Source: Rebecca billardiae RCC1528 (lineage: Eukaryota > Haptophyta). Taken from it: a stretch of 64,000 nt of DNA. Location of the stretch: NCBI GenBank assembly GCA_965240325.2, contig OZ251235.1, forward strand, positions 1,054,001 to 1,118,000, given 5' to 3'. This document shows, in pieces, positions 1 to 11,200 of this stretch. Each line of letters starts with the position of its first letter. Position 1 is the stretch's first letter. Under the pieces are notes generated by a model. That model saw nothing but the letters and a program-made list of their open reading frames with translations, did not search any database and was not told where the DNA came from. The position numbers and the translations under genes are program-made.

Positions 1-999
1 GCTTGTGCCGGCGAAGCTCGCGCGCTCGCAGGTGGTGATCGTCGCAGACCTGTCCACGCCAGAGGAGGTCGTGCGCACAGTGCGCTACTGGCTCGATGCC
101 GTGCGCGCGCGCGTCGAGGTGTGCACGCGCGAGCTGCGCAAGACGGAGGAGGGCCAGGCCGCGCTGCGCGCGCTCGAGGAGGCCGGCGTGCCGCAGAGTG
201 ACGGCGTGCGGCCCATCGGCATCCCGGTGATCATCGCGGGCAACAAATGGGACCTCTTCGAGTCGCAGTCGCAGGCGTCGACAGAGACGCTGCAGGTCAT
301 GGCCAAGACGCTGAGATATGTTGCGTACGCGAACGGCGTGTCGCTCGTGTACACGCGTGAGCGCGACAAGGTGCTGTGCGGCGCGCGGTCGTCGTGCCGC
401 GCCCGCCGCGTCCTGTGCGCATCCGAGCCGACGACATGCGGCGCTCTCGCGCGCTCCGCCGCCCACGCCCGCAGGCACTTGTGGGCGCCCTCAAGCGGCT
501 CATCTCCCAGTACGCCTTCGGCGCGGAGCCCGTGCAGACCTTCCAGACCGAGTACACGAAGGCAATGGTCGTGCCGGCCGGGAAGGACTCGCTCACGTCG
601 ATCGGGTTCCCAGAGGGGATGCAGGGAGTCACAGACCACGAGAGGCTGTTCGACGCGTGGAACCGCATGTTCCAGGTGGGCGGCGCGGCGTGCGCCGGGG
701 CGCACCAACCCATGCGCCGACGTGCCCTGGCGCTCGGCTGTGCTCACGCCTTCCGTGCGCGCTGCCCTCGCCTCCGCCACGCCACGCAGGGCTTGTTCGG
801 CCCACCGTCGGAGCAGCGTTCCGACAAGCGCGACAAGAAGCACGTCGTCGACTCCGAGGCGTATGCCGAGGAGGCGGTCGACGCGATGCGCGCGCAGAAG
901 CTCAAGGAGCAGACACAACGAGCATCCCGCCTCAAGGCAGAGGCTGCCGCCGCGGCTGCGGGCATGGCGGGCGGAGCGGCGACCAACTTCAGGACCTGA
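1..999 (+). CDS. DYNC2LI1: Cytoplasmic dynein 2 light intermediate chain (partial, 3' end)
   Basis: This is the light intermediate chain of the dynein-2 motor that drives retrograde intraflagellar transport, so the cell is expected to build cilia or flagella. The 5' end lies outside the window. Three exons are inferred: 1-370, 475-675 and 790-999. The introns 371-474 and 676-789 begin with GT, end with CAG and preserve phase 0. Supporting family features are the Ras-like segment GIPVIIAGNKWDLFE, then LISQYAFG, then PAGKDSLTSIGFPEG, and a C-terminal block (YAEEAVDAMRAQK) that matches the end of the animal protein in position and order. The protein ends shortly after a short Ala-rich tail. The second intron is a multiple of three and so is hidden in a longer open frame. 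Family identification is firm; the exact splice sites are inference. Confidence 0.85.
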
Positions 1000-1412
1000 C
1001 GGACATCCATGATCCAACGCCCGAATCCCGATCATCCAACCTGCCGAAATGCGGGACTCTCGCTCACGGACCAGCGTTCAACTCGACGGTTCGAATTACT
1101 AATTAGCGGCACTCGATCATCTGGTACATATATATGCACAGTCTCACTCTATCTGACTCATGGAGGCCGGGCAAGTGTGACTCAGACTCACAGTCGATCA
1201 CGGTCTGACTCTGACGTCGACACTCGGTGCGGATGACTTATCGGAGTGACGGACGGCGCGTCTGCAGCCAGCAGTCTCGCCTCTCGCCCTAATCTCGCGC
1301 CCGCCTCTCGGCGGAAGCCTGGTTAGGCGGTTTTTGTCTGGGATCCGACGGTGATCATCACCGACACGTACCGATCTGGACGATGATCAGCATCATCACG
1401 CGGCATTATTCA

Positions 1413-1414
<2 letters not shown>

Positions 1415-1480
<66 letters not shown>
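1415..1480. repeat. (AT)33 microsatellite
   Basis: A perfect AT dinucleotide run of 66 bp. Any open frame through it encodes only alternating Tyr-Ile and is not a gene. Confidence 0.97.
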
Positions 1481-1483
<3 letters not shown>

Positions 1484-1757
1484 ATCACGCGCGCCCAATA
1501 ATTTAATGCGCCTATACGAATTAATCTGCCCGCGCCCAATAATTCCAATTTTAATAAATAACGCCTCAGCAATATGACTATTGTTAAGTCTAGTAAGACT
1601 GTACAGCAGCGGCGCCTGCGGCCACTTGGCACTTCACCGAGTTGGGCTGTTGGCACGCCGGGCCACTCGGCAGTCGCCAGTCGGCTCAGCGCAGCCCGCC
1701 CACGGCCACGCGGCTGACCGGCCGCTGACGGCAGTCGGTCGCGGGTCGTAGTACAAC

Positions 1758-1838
1758 TAATGGCCCGCGGTGCAGGGCGGAGCGCGCAGCGAGGAGCCCG
1801 CAGCGCGGGCCCTAACTTACGGGCCTAACCACGTTTCA
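1758..1838 (+). repeat. Dispersed repeat, inverted copy at 27284-27351
   Basis: The block starting TAATGGCCCGCGGTGCAGGG and ending near CCACGTTTCAAAAA is found in reverse complement at 27284-27351 with a few changes and a small internal length difference. It contains no obvious coding sequence. Its function is unknown. Confidence 0.7.
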
Positions 1839-1962
1839 AAAACGAGCACGAGGAGACCGAACTCCGAACTTGGACACGCCACGTGGCACCGACGCCGGCG
1901 GGGCCTTCCGGCCCTCCGGCCCGGTGGTCCGTCGCGCGCCACGCACGCCGCCTGAGGTGACC

Positions 1963-2958
1963 TCAGTGCTCCTTCAAGTGCCTCGAGCGCGGGTTCGGGC
2001 GTGCAGGCTCGGGCGTTGGCGCGTATTTATGCGCGCAGCACAGGCCGAGGCAGATCAGCACAGCTGTCAGCGAGGCCAGAAAGAGGTCCACGCAGATGGC
2101 CAGCGGCTCGGCGCGGTCAAGTATCCGCTCGAGCTCGGCGTGCGTGTGTCTACCCGGGTAGGGCACGCCGTCGACGCAGGCCGGCGCGTCCTCAGCGCTC
2201 AGGCCGAGGAAGGCGCACAGCGGGCCAAGCCCATCCGCCGGCCGATGCACGAGCAGCTGCGCACTGGGCACAGCTGTCTGCACGTGCTCCACCCAGCGCT
2301 CGTGGGCCGTTGCCAGGGCACCGAGCTCGGGCGGCGTCAACGCGGGCCCGCGCGGAGCGCCTAGCGTCGACCACATGAAGGGATCGAGCACGCGCCAGAG
2401 AAAGAAGAGCTCTCTGGCCAACTGCCACGGCCGTCGCTTCAGAACGGGCGCGATTCGCAGCGTCGTGGCCGTCACATCACGCGCCCACGACTCGGCTGAG
2501 TCGGGGATGGTAAGGATGACGCGGGCGTCAGGGTAGCGCCCCAGCGCGTCCTCGAGCATGAGAGACGCCGGGAGGCCGACCGTGGCGTTGAAGCCCGCGC
2601 CAGCCAGCGTGTCGAACAGGTGGGTGCGCGCATGCTCGCGCATGGTCGCGTTGTCCAGCTCCCTGGCGTGGGCGAGCGTGGACCAGCCGCGGATGTGGCC
2701 GCTCTCGAAGACATTGCGGAGCGTGTACGGCCGGAAGCCGAGCAGCACCAGCGCCTCCTCGAGCTCGCTCCCGAGCGCGTGCTCCAAGCCTGCGCCGATC
2801 ACGCGCAACGGCTGGATCGGCTCAGCCCGCGCAGACACTGGTGGGAAGGAGGCTCTCCACAGGAGGCCGAAGATGTCCGTCTCCGCGTGCAGTGCCGCTG
2901 TCGCGCTCGCCAGGCGCAGCACCCACAGCATCAGCGACGCCGTGCGTCGCGGGTGCAT
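1963..2958 (-). CDS. Sulfotransferase-like (Sulfotransfer_4 family) membrane-anchored protein
   Basis: The model is a single exon encoding 331 residues. I chose the ATG at 2958 because it begins a hydrophobic signal-like N terminus; an upstream in-frame ATG at 3291 would add a basic extension. The family match rests on the N-terminal beta-strand/P-loop position (VIGAG, residues 53-57), the LLGF segment after it, then ATVGLPASLMLEDALGRYPD and ARVILTIPDSAESW, which follow the order in Sulfotransfer_4 proteins. A hydrophobic helix at about 289-309 followed by a polar tail suggests a C-terminal membrane anchor. These enzymes normally transfer sulfate from PAPS. Here the P-loop residues expected just after VIGAG (R-T-G-T/S) read EHALGSEL, so activity is doubtful. 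It is divergent from RPC8 with about 350 bp between start codons. Confidence 0.65.
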   Translation of the reverse strand: MHPRRTASLMLWVLRLASATAALHAETDIFGLLWRASFPPVSARAEPIQPLRVIGAGLEHALGSELEEALVLLGFRPYTLRNVFESGHIRGWSTLAHARELDNATMREHARTHLFDTLAGAGFNATVGLPASLMLEDALGRYPDARVILTIPDSAESWARDVTATTLRIAPVLKRRPWQLARELFFLWRVLDPFMWSTLGAPRGPALTPPELGALATAHERWVEHVQTAVPSAQLLVHRPADGLGPLCAFLGLSAEDAPACVDGVPYPGRHTHAELERILDRAEPLAICVDLFLASLTAVLICLGLCCAHKYAPTPEPARPNPRSRHLKEH

Positions 2959-3308
2959 CCTCGCGACGGTTGGAGCGCGGACGCGGCGCTTGGCCACGCG
3001 TGCGACTTCTCGCCCGCGCCAAAGCCGGCTTGCCGCTCGGGATGGCGCCTTGGCCGCTTGGCGCTTGCGAGCGGCTTTGAGCTTGCGCTTGGCGAGCGCC
3101 GGAACCGCGGAAGCTTTCGTCAGGTTTCTGACCAGCAACCTGGGTTCGTGCCACCGGTGTCCCGCTGCGCGCCGCCGGCACAAGCGCGAAAAGCATCCAG
3201 GGCGTCGGAGTGGCGTAGTCTGCGCGCTCGGTCGGCGGAGGCCGTGGGCCGGACCGCGGCGAGCGTGGGGCTTGGGGCGCGCGTTAGACACCCTCGTGCC
3301 CTCGCGGC

Positions 3309-4271
3309 ATGTTCAACCTTGTCCGCATGCACGACATCGTCAAGATTCAGCCGTCCGAGTTCAGCAAGGATGTGCATGACGCGATCGTCGAGGCGATCAA
3401 CTGCAAGTACACAAACAAGGTGGTGCTGGAGACCGGGCTGTGCATGCAGCTGTACGACGTGCTCAGCATCGGTGACGTGTACCTCTACCCGGGGAGCGCG
3501 GCCCGGCACGTCGAGGTCAGATTCCGCCTGCTCGTCTTCCGACCGTTTGTTGGCGAAGTGGTCCTTGGCACGGTGCTGGGCACGTCCAAGCAGGGAGTGA
3601 CGGTGTCGCTGGGCTTCTTCGAGGACGTGTTGATCCCGATCGAGCTGATGTGGCCCACCGTCGAGTGGGACGACGTGGAGAAGACGCTGTGCTGGAAGAA
3701 CGAGCTCGGCGACTTTTACATCGACACGGGCGAGCACGTTCGGTTCCGCGTTGCCGAGATCGTGTATAATGGCTCGACCACGTTCGCGGAGCGGCCGGGC
3801 AGCAGCGTGGCGAACTGCGGGGGCATGGGGGCGGGTGTGCTCGGCCCCGGGGTGCCGGGATGCTCGGGGGCGGCCTCGGCCGCGGGGGCTGGCAGCAGCG
3901 CGCTCGCGGGCGGCGCGGGCCAGGCGGGGTCTGCGGGCGCAGCACATGGCGCGCGCGGGGCGGCAGGCGCTGCGCCGTCTCAACAGCAGGCTGGCGCTTT
4001 CGGCTCGGCGGCAAAGGCAGCCGCGAGCTTGGCGGGTGGGCTCGTAGGCATGCCCGGCGGCGCGCCGCATGGCCTGGGTAGGCAGCAGCCCATGGGTGGC
4101 CCGAGGGCGGCGCCGTTCAGCGCGGCGGAAGCGGCGCCATACCGGCCGCCGATGGCGCTCAAGGGCGCGATGAACGAGGACGGGCTTGGGCTGTTGTCGT
4201 GGTGGCCGGGCGAGGACAGCAACAGCGACGGCGCCAACCCCGGTGAGGGCTTCGACGACGATGCGGCGTAA
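3309..4271 (+). CDS. POLR3H: DNA-directed RNA polymerase III subunit RPC8
   Basis: This subunit (RPC25/RPC8) belongs to the RNA polymerase III stalk and is needed for initiation at tRNA and 5S genes. The 320-residue single-exon frame starts MFNLVRMHDIVKI and keeps the family's order of blocks: the SHS2-like N-terminal domain (TNKVV, GLCMQLYDV), VHVSLGFF-type OB-fold sequence (here GVTVSLGFFEDVLIP), DTGEHVRFRV, and the conserved ending GLGLLSWW. Between the OB fold and the C-terminal block lies an insertion of about 140 residues rich in Gly and Ala (roughly residues 160-300), absent from animal and yeast homologues. Because both flanking blocks are in frame, the insertion is probably translated rather than an intron, although its length leaves some doubt. 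Confidence 0.93.
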   Translation: MFNLVRMHDIVKIQPSEFSKDVHDAIVEAINCKYTNKVVLETGLCMQLYDVLSIGDVYLYPGSAARHVEVRFRLLVFRPFVGEVVLGTVLGTSKQGVTVSLGFFEDVLIPIELMWPTVEWDDVEKTLCWKNELGDFYIDTGEHVRFRVAEIVYNGSTTFAERPGSSVANCGGMGAGVLGPGVPGCSGAASAAGAGSSALAGGAGQAGSAGAAHGARGAAGAAPSQQQAGAFGSAAKAAASLAGGLVGMPGGAPHGLGRQQPMGGPRAAPFSAAEAAPYRPPMALKGAMNEDGLGLLSWWPGEDSNSDGANPGEGFDDDAA

Positions 4272-5258
4272 GTGGTTCAAGCCACGCGGTTCGATCCGGT
4301 TCGGGCGATTAGCGGCGGGCCGCGCGCGGGGCGCCCCGCTGCCACTACAGCAAGTACGGCAGGCGCGGCGCCGCGCGGGCCACGCCCGCGCGCGCAGCAT
4401 CGCAGTCTCAGTTCTTCGCGACGACTATACTGCCACGGCGGCACGATCGTCGTCATCGGCATCATCATCATCATATGACGAGTGATGCCATCATCAGCAT
4501 CAGCAGCGCATGTATGATGCTGATTAATAGCGAGACGAGCAGAATATTCTGCATCAGCACTCGTCAGCAGACAGCAGATGCTGATGACGCGGAATTCGTC
4601 TTATAAATTCAATCAATAGTCATGCATAGTGTACAGCAGACACTGGCGCCGAGTCGGGCGGCGAGTGCCGCGTATATCGCCATCGGTACAGCACAGTGAC
4701 GCCGCAGCCCGGCAGGCAGCGCAGGCCTGACGGACAGCCGACAGGCGACAGGCCGGCATACGGTGCTTCGCTGGCTACTCGAGCAGTCCAGCGGCAGCCT
4801 CCGGGCGGCTCGCCTCCGGGCGTAGACGGATGCCCGCCTGCTTGGTCTTGGAGTGCGGGGCCGGCCGGATGATGACGCAACGATACATCGACGCAACACG
4901 TGTCACGTGCATGGAAGTGGACGCCGCCAAGGGCGAGCAGTCGCTGGTGGTCCGCAAAGTGCCAATGGCGATGGTCATGGACGCGCCACAATCAAGGTGA
5001 TGACGCCGCCAAGGGGATGTGAGCCGGGCAGGTATGGCGGTCCGCCCACCCGTCGCCAGGATAGAGTACAGAGCCCATGACGCAGGCTCAGCGTCGCAGT
5101 GCTAGCGACTGCGCGCCTCGCGGCGGTGCAGGAGACGCACACGCCGCACGCGCGGCCGCGCGCTGCGGCTGCGGTGGTATACATCGCACGCGACAAGCGC
5201 GGATGGTGCGCGGGCGGGCGGGCGGGCGGGCGGGTTGGGCCGGGCCGCGCCGCGCGGC
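4272..5258. other. Intergenic region between convergent genes
   Basis: No gene is recognised. It holds the 3' flanks of RPC8 and of the synthase. There is a short CAT-rich stretch at about 4455-4475 followed by several small GATGCTGAT-type palindromes to 4585, and a GGGC tetranucleotide run at about 5213-5234. Confidence 0.6.
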
Positions 5259-8200
5259 CTACTCGGCCGCGCGCTCGGCAGCCCCCGCCTCGCCCTTCTC
5301 GGCGAGCACGGCGCGGAGCTGCGCGCTGAGGCTGCCGAGCGTCGCGTTGGGCGAGGTGAACGCCGAGAGGGGCACACCCACGCTGAACTCCTTTTGGAAC
5401 GTCGAGCGCATCTGCACGACGTCGAGCGAGTCGAGGCCGAGCTCGGCGAGAGATGCGTGCGCGAGCGGCTCCCCTGGGATGAAGCGCTCGAAGAAGGCGG
5501 CGAGCTTCGCGCCGCTCGGCGAGGCGTCGGCGTCGGCGGGCGCGGCGGGCGGCACGGCGCGGGCGCGCGAGCCGCCCGCCGCCTCATCGGAGCTGCCCAC
5601 CTCCGAGCCGCCATCCGTGCCGTCGTCCGCGTCCGTCTCCGCGCCGTCGGCGTCGGCCGCATCCTCCGACTCCGACGCGCCGAGCAGCTGCGCGCGGCTG
5701 AGCGCGCTGAGCGCGGAGTGGCCGTCCCAGACAGAGCGCTTCCACGAGACGTCGGCGACTGCGTACTGCGGCCGAGGCAGCAGGCGCGCGAGCGCCGCGC
5801 CGCCCGGCGCGGGCGGCTCGGCCGCGCTGCCCAGCTGCGAGCGCACATCCTCCAGAATGTCGGACAGGGCGCGCAGCGCGAGCGCGGTCGGTAGCGGGGT
5901 CTCGCCGCCCGCGACGGCCATGTCGTGCGCCTTGGTGCCCGCCGCGGCCATGCCCACCTCCGCCCACGGGCCCCAGTTGACCGCAACCAGCGCGGGTGGG
6001 GCGGGGGATGAGCCCTCCTCCTCCTCCTCCTCCTCCTCCGCCTCCGCCTCCGCCTCCGCCTCCGCCTCCGCCGCGTCCGCCGCCTCGCGTGCCTCTCCGG
6101 CCGCGCACGGCAGCGCGGCCTCCGGCGCGTGGGCAAGACGCGCGGGCCACGTGGCGGCGTGGTCGAGCAGCGCGTTCGCGGCGCAGTAGTTGGCCTGGCC
6201 GCCAAAGCCGAGCAGAGAGGACGTGGAGCTGAAGACAAGCGCCCACTCCGTGCGCCACCGCCGCGCTCGGCACAGCTGCAGCAGCGGCAGCAGCGCAGCT
6301 TTCGGGCCGAGCGGCGTGTCGAAGGCGGCCTCGGAGCCCATCCGACTGATCGCGCCGTCGGCGAGCGCTCCGGCGAGGTGTAAGATGCCGTCCACTCTGC
6401 GCAGCGAGCGGAGCTGCGCGCACGCGAGCAGGCCCTGCACGCTACCCATGTCGGGCGCCACGAGCACGCGCGCGCCGAGCGGGTGCGCGCCGCCGCCCTC
6501 GAGCGGCCGGCGCGAGAGGACGAGCACGCGCCGCGGCGCCACGCCACACGTCTGGATGAGCCAGCGCACGACCTCGCGGCCGATGCCGCCCGTCCCGCCG
6601 GTGACGAGGTACGTGCCGCGCGCGGCGTCGATGAGCGATGGCGGCGCGAGCGTGCCGCGCCCAGCCGCGGGCGCGGGCGCGGGGCCTGGCGGGCTGCTGA
6701 GCGGCTGCGAGCGCAGCCGGAGCGCCGACGCGCGCAGCCGCCGGCCGGCCGCCACCTGCAGCACCGTGTCTGACTCGCGCTCGCACGCGCCGCCCAGCGC
6801 GACGCGCAGCGCGCGCAGCGCGGCGGGCGGCGCAGCACTGTCTGCGGGCGCGCCCAGCCACGACGGCGCGCCAGCCGTGCGGACCAGCACGCGCCGCAGA
6901 GAGAGGTCCGGGTACTCAAAGGGGAGCGCCTTGGACGCGCCGAGGGCCAGGGCGCCGTCGGCGCCCGCGGAGCCGATGAGCACGAGCCGGCCGGACGCGT
7001 CCGCGTCGATCAGCGCGCGCAGCGTGCGCATCAGCTGCCATGCCTGCGCGCGCTGCCACGCCAGCCAGCTCACGTCGCCCGGCGCGCCCGCGCTCGGCGG
7101 CGGCGGCGCGCGCCGCAGGAGCAGCTCGCCGCGCGTGCGCAGCGCGTCCAGCTGCGCGCTGCCGACGGGGCTGGGCTCGGCGGCGCCCGGCGCGACGGCG
7201 GCGCCCTCGGCCGCCGCCGAGAGACTGTGCTCAGCCTCGGCCGCGCCCACGACCACTGACAGACGCCAGGCCTGCGCGGCCGCCTCTTCAGTGGCGCCCG
7301 CGCCGTCGGCCGTCGGCTCCCAGCGCACGGCGAAGAGCGGGTTGGGCTCGGCGCGCGGCGGCGCGCCGCCTGCGCGCTGCGGCGGCGCGCCCGCGCCGTC
7401 CGCATGCGGACGCAGCGCGTCCGCGAGCGCGCGCGTCAGCGCGCCCGCCTCCGCCTCCATGAAGCCATGGCCGCCACCAAAGCAGAGGGTGCGCATGCGA
7501 GCGCCGCTCGGCTCATCGCACGCGCGCCGCCACGCGGGCGCGTCGGCCGGCGCGAAGGCCGCGTCGGCGACGCCGCACGCGACGACGAGCTCCACAGGCA
7601 ACGCCCACGCCGCGCCCGCGCCCGCCTCGCCGCCCGCCGCCGCGCCCGCGAGCGCGCGCCGCACGCGCGCCTCGTTCCGCGCATCAAACCCGAGGTCTGA
7701 TTCCAGCATCGGCTCAAAGTAGCTCGCCCACGCCTCCGACGCTCGGGCCTCGGGGGAGGCGAGCGAGTAGGTGGCGACGGCCTCGCGCACGTCGACGGGC
7801 GCGGGCAGCGCGTCCGCCGCGGGCTCGGCGGGCGGCGCGCGCCCGGCGAAGAGGCACAGCACCAGAGGCCCGGACTCGGGCAGCGGCGGCGGCGCGGCGC
7901 CGCCGTCGGCGACCGCCGCGCCGGCCGCGCCGGCCGCGCCGGCCGGTTCGCCCCGCTGCAGGAGCGAGCGCGCGAGCTGCCAGCAGATGAGCGCGCCCAT
8001 GCTGAGCCCGACGAGCGCGCACGGCAGCGGCGAGGCGCGCTGCAGAGCGCGCACCGCACCCGCCAGCCCCGCCAGCTCGGCCTCATCCGCGCCGCCGTCG
8101 TCGGCGAGCGGCGGCGCGTCCGCGCGCGCGCCGCGCGCTGGCAGCTCGAGCGCGATCACCTCGAGCCACGGGGGCGCGGCGGCGGCCCAGGGGGCGAAGG

Positions 8201-11200
8201 CGGCGGAGGAGCCGCCGGCGTACGGCGCGCAGTACGCGCGCGCGCGCGCGCGCCCCGCGCGCGCGCTCGGCGTGAGCCGGACGAGGCAGCTCGGCAGCTC
8301 GGCCGCGGCCGCGGCGGCGCGCCGCGCGCGCCGGCTCGCGCCGCGCGCGCGCGCGCGCGCGTCAGCCGAGCCGCGCGCGCGCGCGCGCGCGCCCGCCGGC
8401 TGGTGCTGCGTGGCGAGAGCGGACGGCGGGCGCTCGGAGCCGGCGACGTAGACCGACGCGCCCGCGTGCTTCCAGTGCGTCACGCGCTCGAACGCGTACG
8501 TCGGCAGCGGCACGCGCCGCGCGGGCGGCAGCGCCGCGTGCGCTCGCTGCACGTCCGAGTGGAGCGCGGACCAGCCGACCGGCACGCCGAGCGTCCAGAG
8601 CTGCGCGAGGAGCGCGGCGAAGACGGCGCCGTCCGTGTCCGCGGAGGCGGGGCGGCGGATGGACTGCTTGAGCGAGGGCGCGGGCAGCCCCTCCGTCGCG
8701 CAGCACTTGGCGATCAGCGTGCTCAGCGTCGAGCCGGGACCGACCTCAAGCACCAGCGAGGGCCGCCACGCCATCAGAGACTTGACGTTGTGCTCCCAGC
8801 GCACGGCCGAGCGCATGTGCCGCGCCCAGTACGAGCGGGGCTCGTCCTTCGCGCACGTGCTCTCGGCACCGCCGCCGCCGCCGCCGCCGCCCGCGGCAGA
8901 CGCCGGCGCCAGGTCCGCCTCGGTGAGCCAGCCGCCCGTGACGTTGGACACAAGCGGCACGCGCGGCGCGCGCGTCGGCAGCGTGGCAGCGGCGCCCTCC
9001 AGCGCATCGCAGGCGCGCGCCATCAGCCGCGAGTGGAAGGCGTGCGAGACGTGGAGCAGCGCGCAGCGCAGGCGCGCGGGCTCCGCCGCCGCCGACGCGC
9101 CGCCGCCGCCGCCGCCGCCGCTCGCGTCAGCATGCGTCGTCGGCGGCGTCGGCGTCGGCGGCGGCGGCGGAGCCGGCGCGCCCACCGGCTCCGCCGCCGC
9201 CGCGGCGCGCGCCGGCAGGGGCGCCGGATCGGCGGCGATGGGCAGTCCGGGCTCTGCGCTCGCGGGCGGCGAGGCGCAGGCGACCGAGCCGGCCTCGTCG
9301 CTGGAAGAGGAGGGGACGGAGGAGGTCTCGCGCGTCGACGTCGACGCGGCCCCCTCCGCCTCCCAGCGGCGGTCGGCGGCCCAAGTTGGAGGCGAAGGCG
9401 GCGTGCGGCGCGCGGCGGCCGACGCGGCCGCCGCGGCCGCCGCGGCCGGCTCGGCGGCGCGCGCGCGCAGCGGCCGGGGTGCGTCGGCGTCGTCGGAGGG
9501 CGCAGGCGAGGCGGCTGGCGAGGCGGACGTCCCGAGCGTCGAGCCCTCGAGTCCCTCGAGCACACCCTTCAGCCGCGTGAGCGCGCCGAGCGAGCCGGCC
9601 ACCACCGTGTGCCGCGGTGAGTTGAACGCCGCGACATCCAGCTCGGACTCGAGGCCGAGCGCTCGGAGTGTTGCCTCCATCCACGCGCCGTCGACGCCGG
9701 TGACAGAGAGCATGCCGCCCACGCCCGCCGGCATGTGCAGCTCGGTCGCCAGCGCGCGCGCCGCCACCAGCCGCAGCGCCTCGCTCAGCTCGAGCACGCC
9801 GGAGAGCGTGGCGGCGACATACTCGCCGATCGAGTGGCCGCCGAGCGCGGACGGGTGCACGCCGCACGCGAGTAGCGTCTTGGCCATGGCGTACTCGGTG
9901 ACGAAGAGCGCGGGCTGCGTGACGGTGGGCCTGGCGAACGCCGCGTCCAGCTCCGCCTGCGACACGCCGCGCGCGCCCTCGTGTGCCGCGTACATGTGCG
10001 CGCGCACGTCGAAGCCGAGCAGCGGGCGCAGTGCATCGGCGCACTCATCGACGGCCGCACGAAACGTGACCGAGGTTGAGTAGAGGCCTGCACCCATGTT
10101 GTGGTACTGCGAGCCCTGGCCGGGGAAGACAAAGACGACGGACTGCGACGAGGAGCGGTTCCCCAGCGGCGCGGTGCTCGGCGGCGCGGGCTGCGCCGGC
10201 GCGGGCAGCGGGCTCGCGCGGAGCACCTCAGCGCCCGCGCCTCCGCCAGACTCTGTGAGCGCGGCGCGCAGCGCGCGCGCCGCCTCGCGCCAGCTGCCGT
10301 CGGCGACGACGACGGCGAGGCGCTCGGCGTGGTGCGTGCGTCCCGTCTGCAGCGTGAACGCCGCGTCGGCGAGCAGCGCCGGCGGCAGCTCCGACCCGTC
10401 CGCCGTGTCCGCGCGCTCGGCGTCCGCCGCGTCCGCGAGCCGCGCGGCGTGCGCGCAGATCCGCGCCGCCGTCTGCCGCAGCGACCAACTCGTCTTGGCC
10501 GAGATCGGCAGGATGCTCGGGAGCTGCGGCGGCGGCGCGGCGGGCGGCGGCGCGGCGGTGCCTCCGCTCGTCGCCTCCGTCGGCGGGCCCTCCGCGCCGC
10601 CGCCCGCCGCGCCGGCCTGCGGCAGCTTCGAGCCGAGCGACGCCGCGCGCCCGCCCGCATACGGCGCGTGGCCGGAGACGGAAGACTGCCTGTCGTCGTC
10701 GGCGACCGTCGACCCTCCGACCGTCGAGCCGCCGGAGGACATCCAAGAGCCGTGCGCGACGGTGGGGCCGGCGGAGAGCGCGGCGGACGAGAAGGCCGCG
10801 GTCGAGCGCGTCTCCTCGCGCTCGAGCTCGTCCGCCGCGCTCGCCGCCGCGCTGCGCTCGCGGAAGGACGGGTGGCGGCGCACAGGCCAGCGCGACGGCG
10901 TGCGTGCCGAGCCGGCGCCAGGCGGCCGGCGGCGCGCGCTCAGCTCGAGGTCCGCGGCCGGGGCGGCGGCGTGCGTGGCGCGCTCGTCAGCCTCGGGCTC
11001 TTCCTCGCCCGCGGCCGGCGCGTTCGGGCTGGGCGCCTCCTCCAGCACCAGGTGGCAGTTCGTCCCGCCGATGCCGAACGACGAGACGCCCGCGCGGAGC
11101 ACGCCGCCCGCGGCCGCGGCGGCCGGGGCCCACGGCACCAACGCGTTCGCCACCCAGAATGGCGAGCGCTCGAGCTCGATGCGCGGGTTGAGCCGGCGGT

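Larger units (their letters stand above)
1000..1962. other. Intergenic region with AT microsatellite and dispersed repeat
   Basis: I see no gene here. It separates convergent genes. It contains an uninterrupted (AT)33 run at 1415-1480 followed by AT-rich sequence to about 1560, which is a sharp change from the GC-rich surroundings. About 80 bp from 1758 recur in inverted orientation at 27284-27351. Confidence 0.7.
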
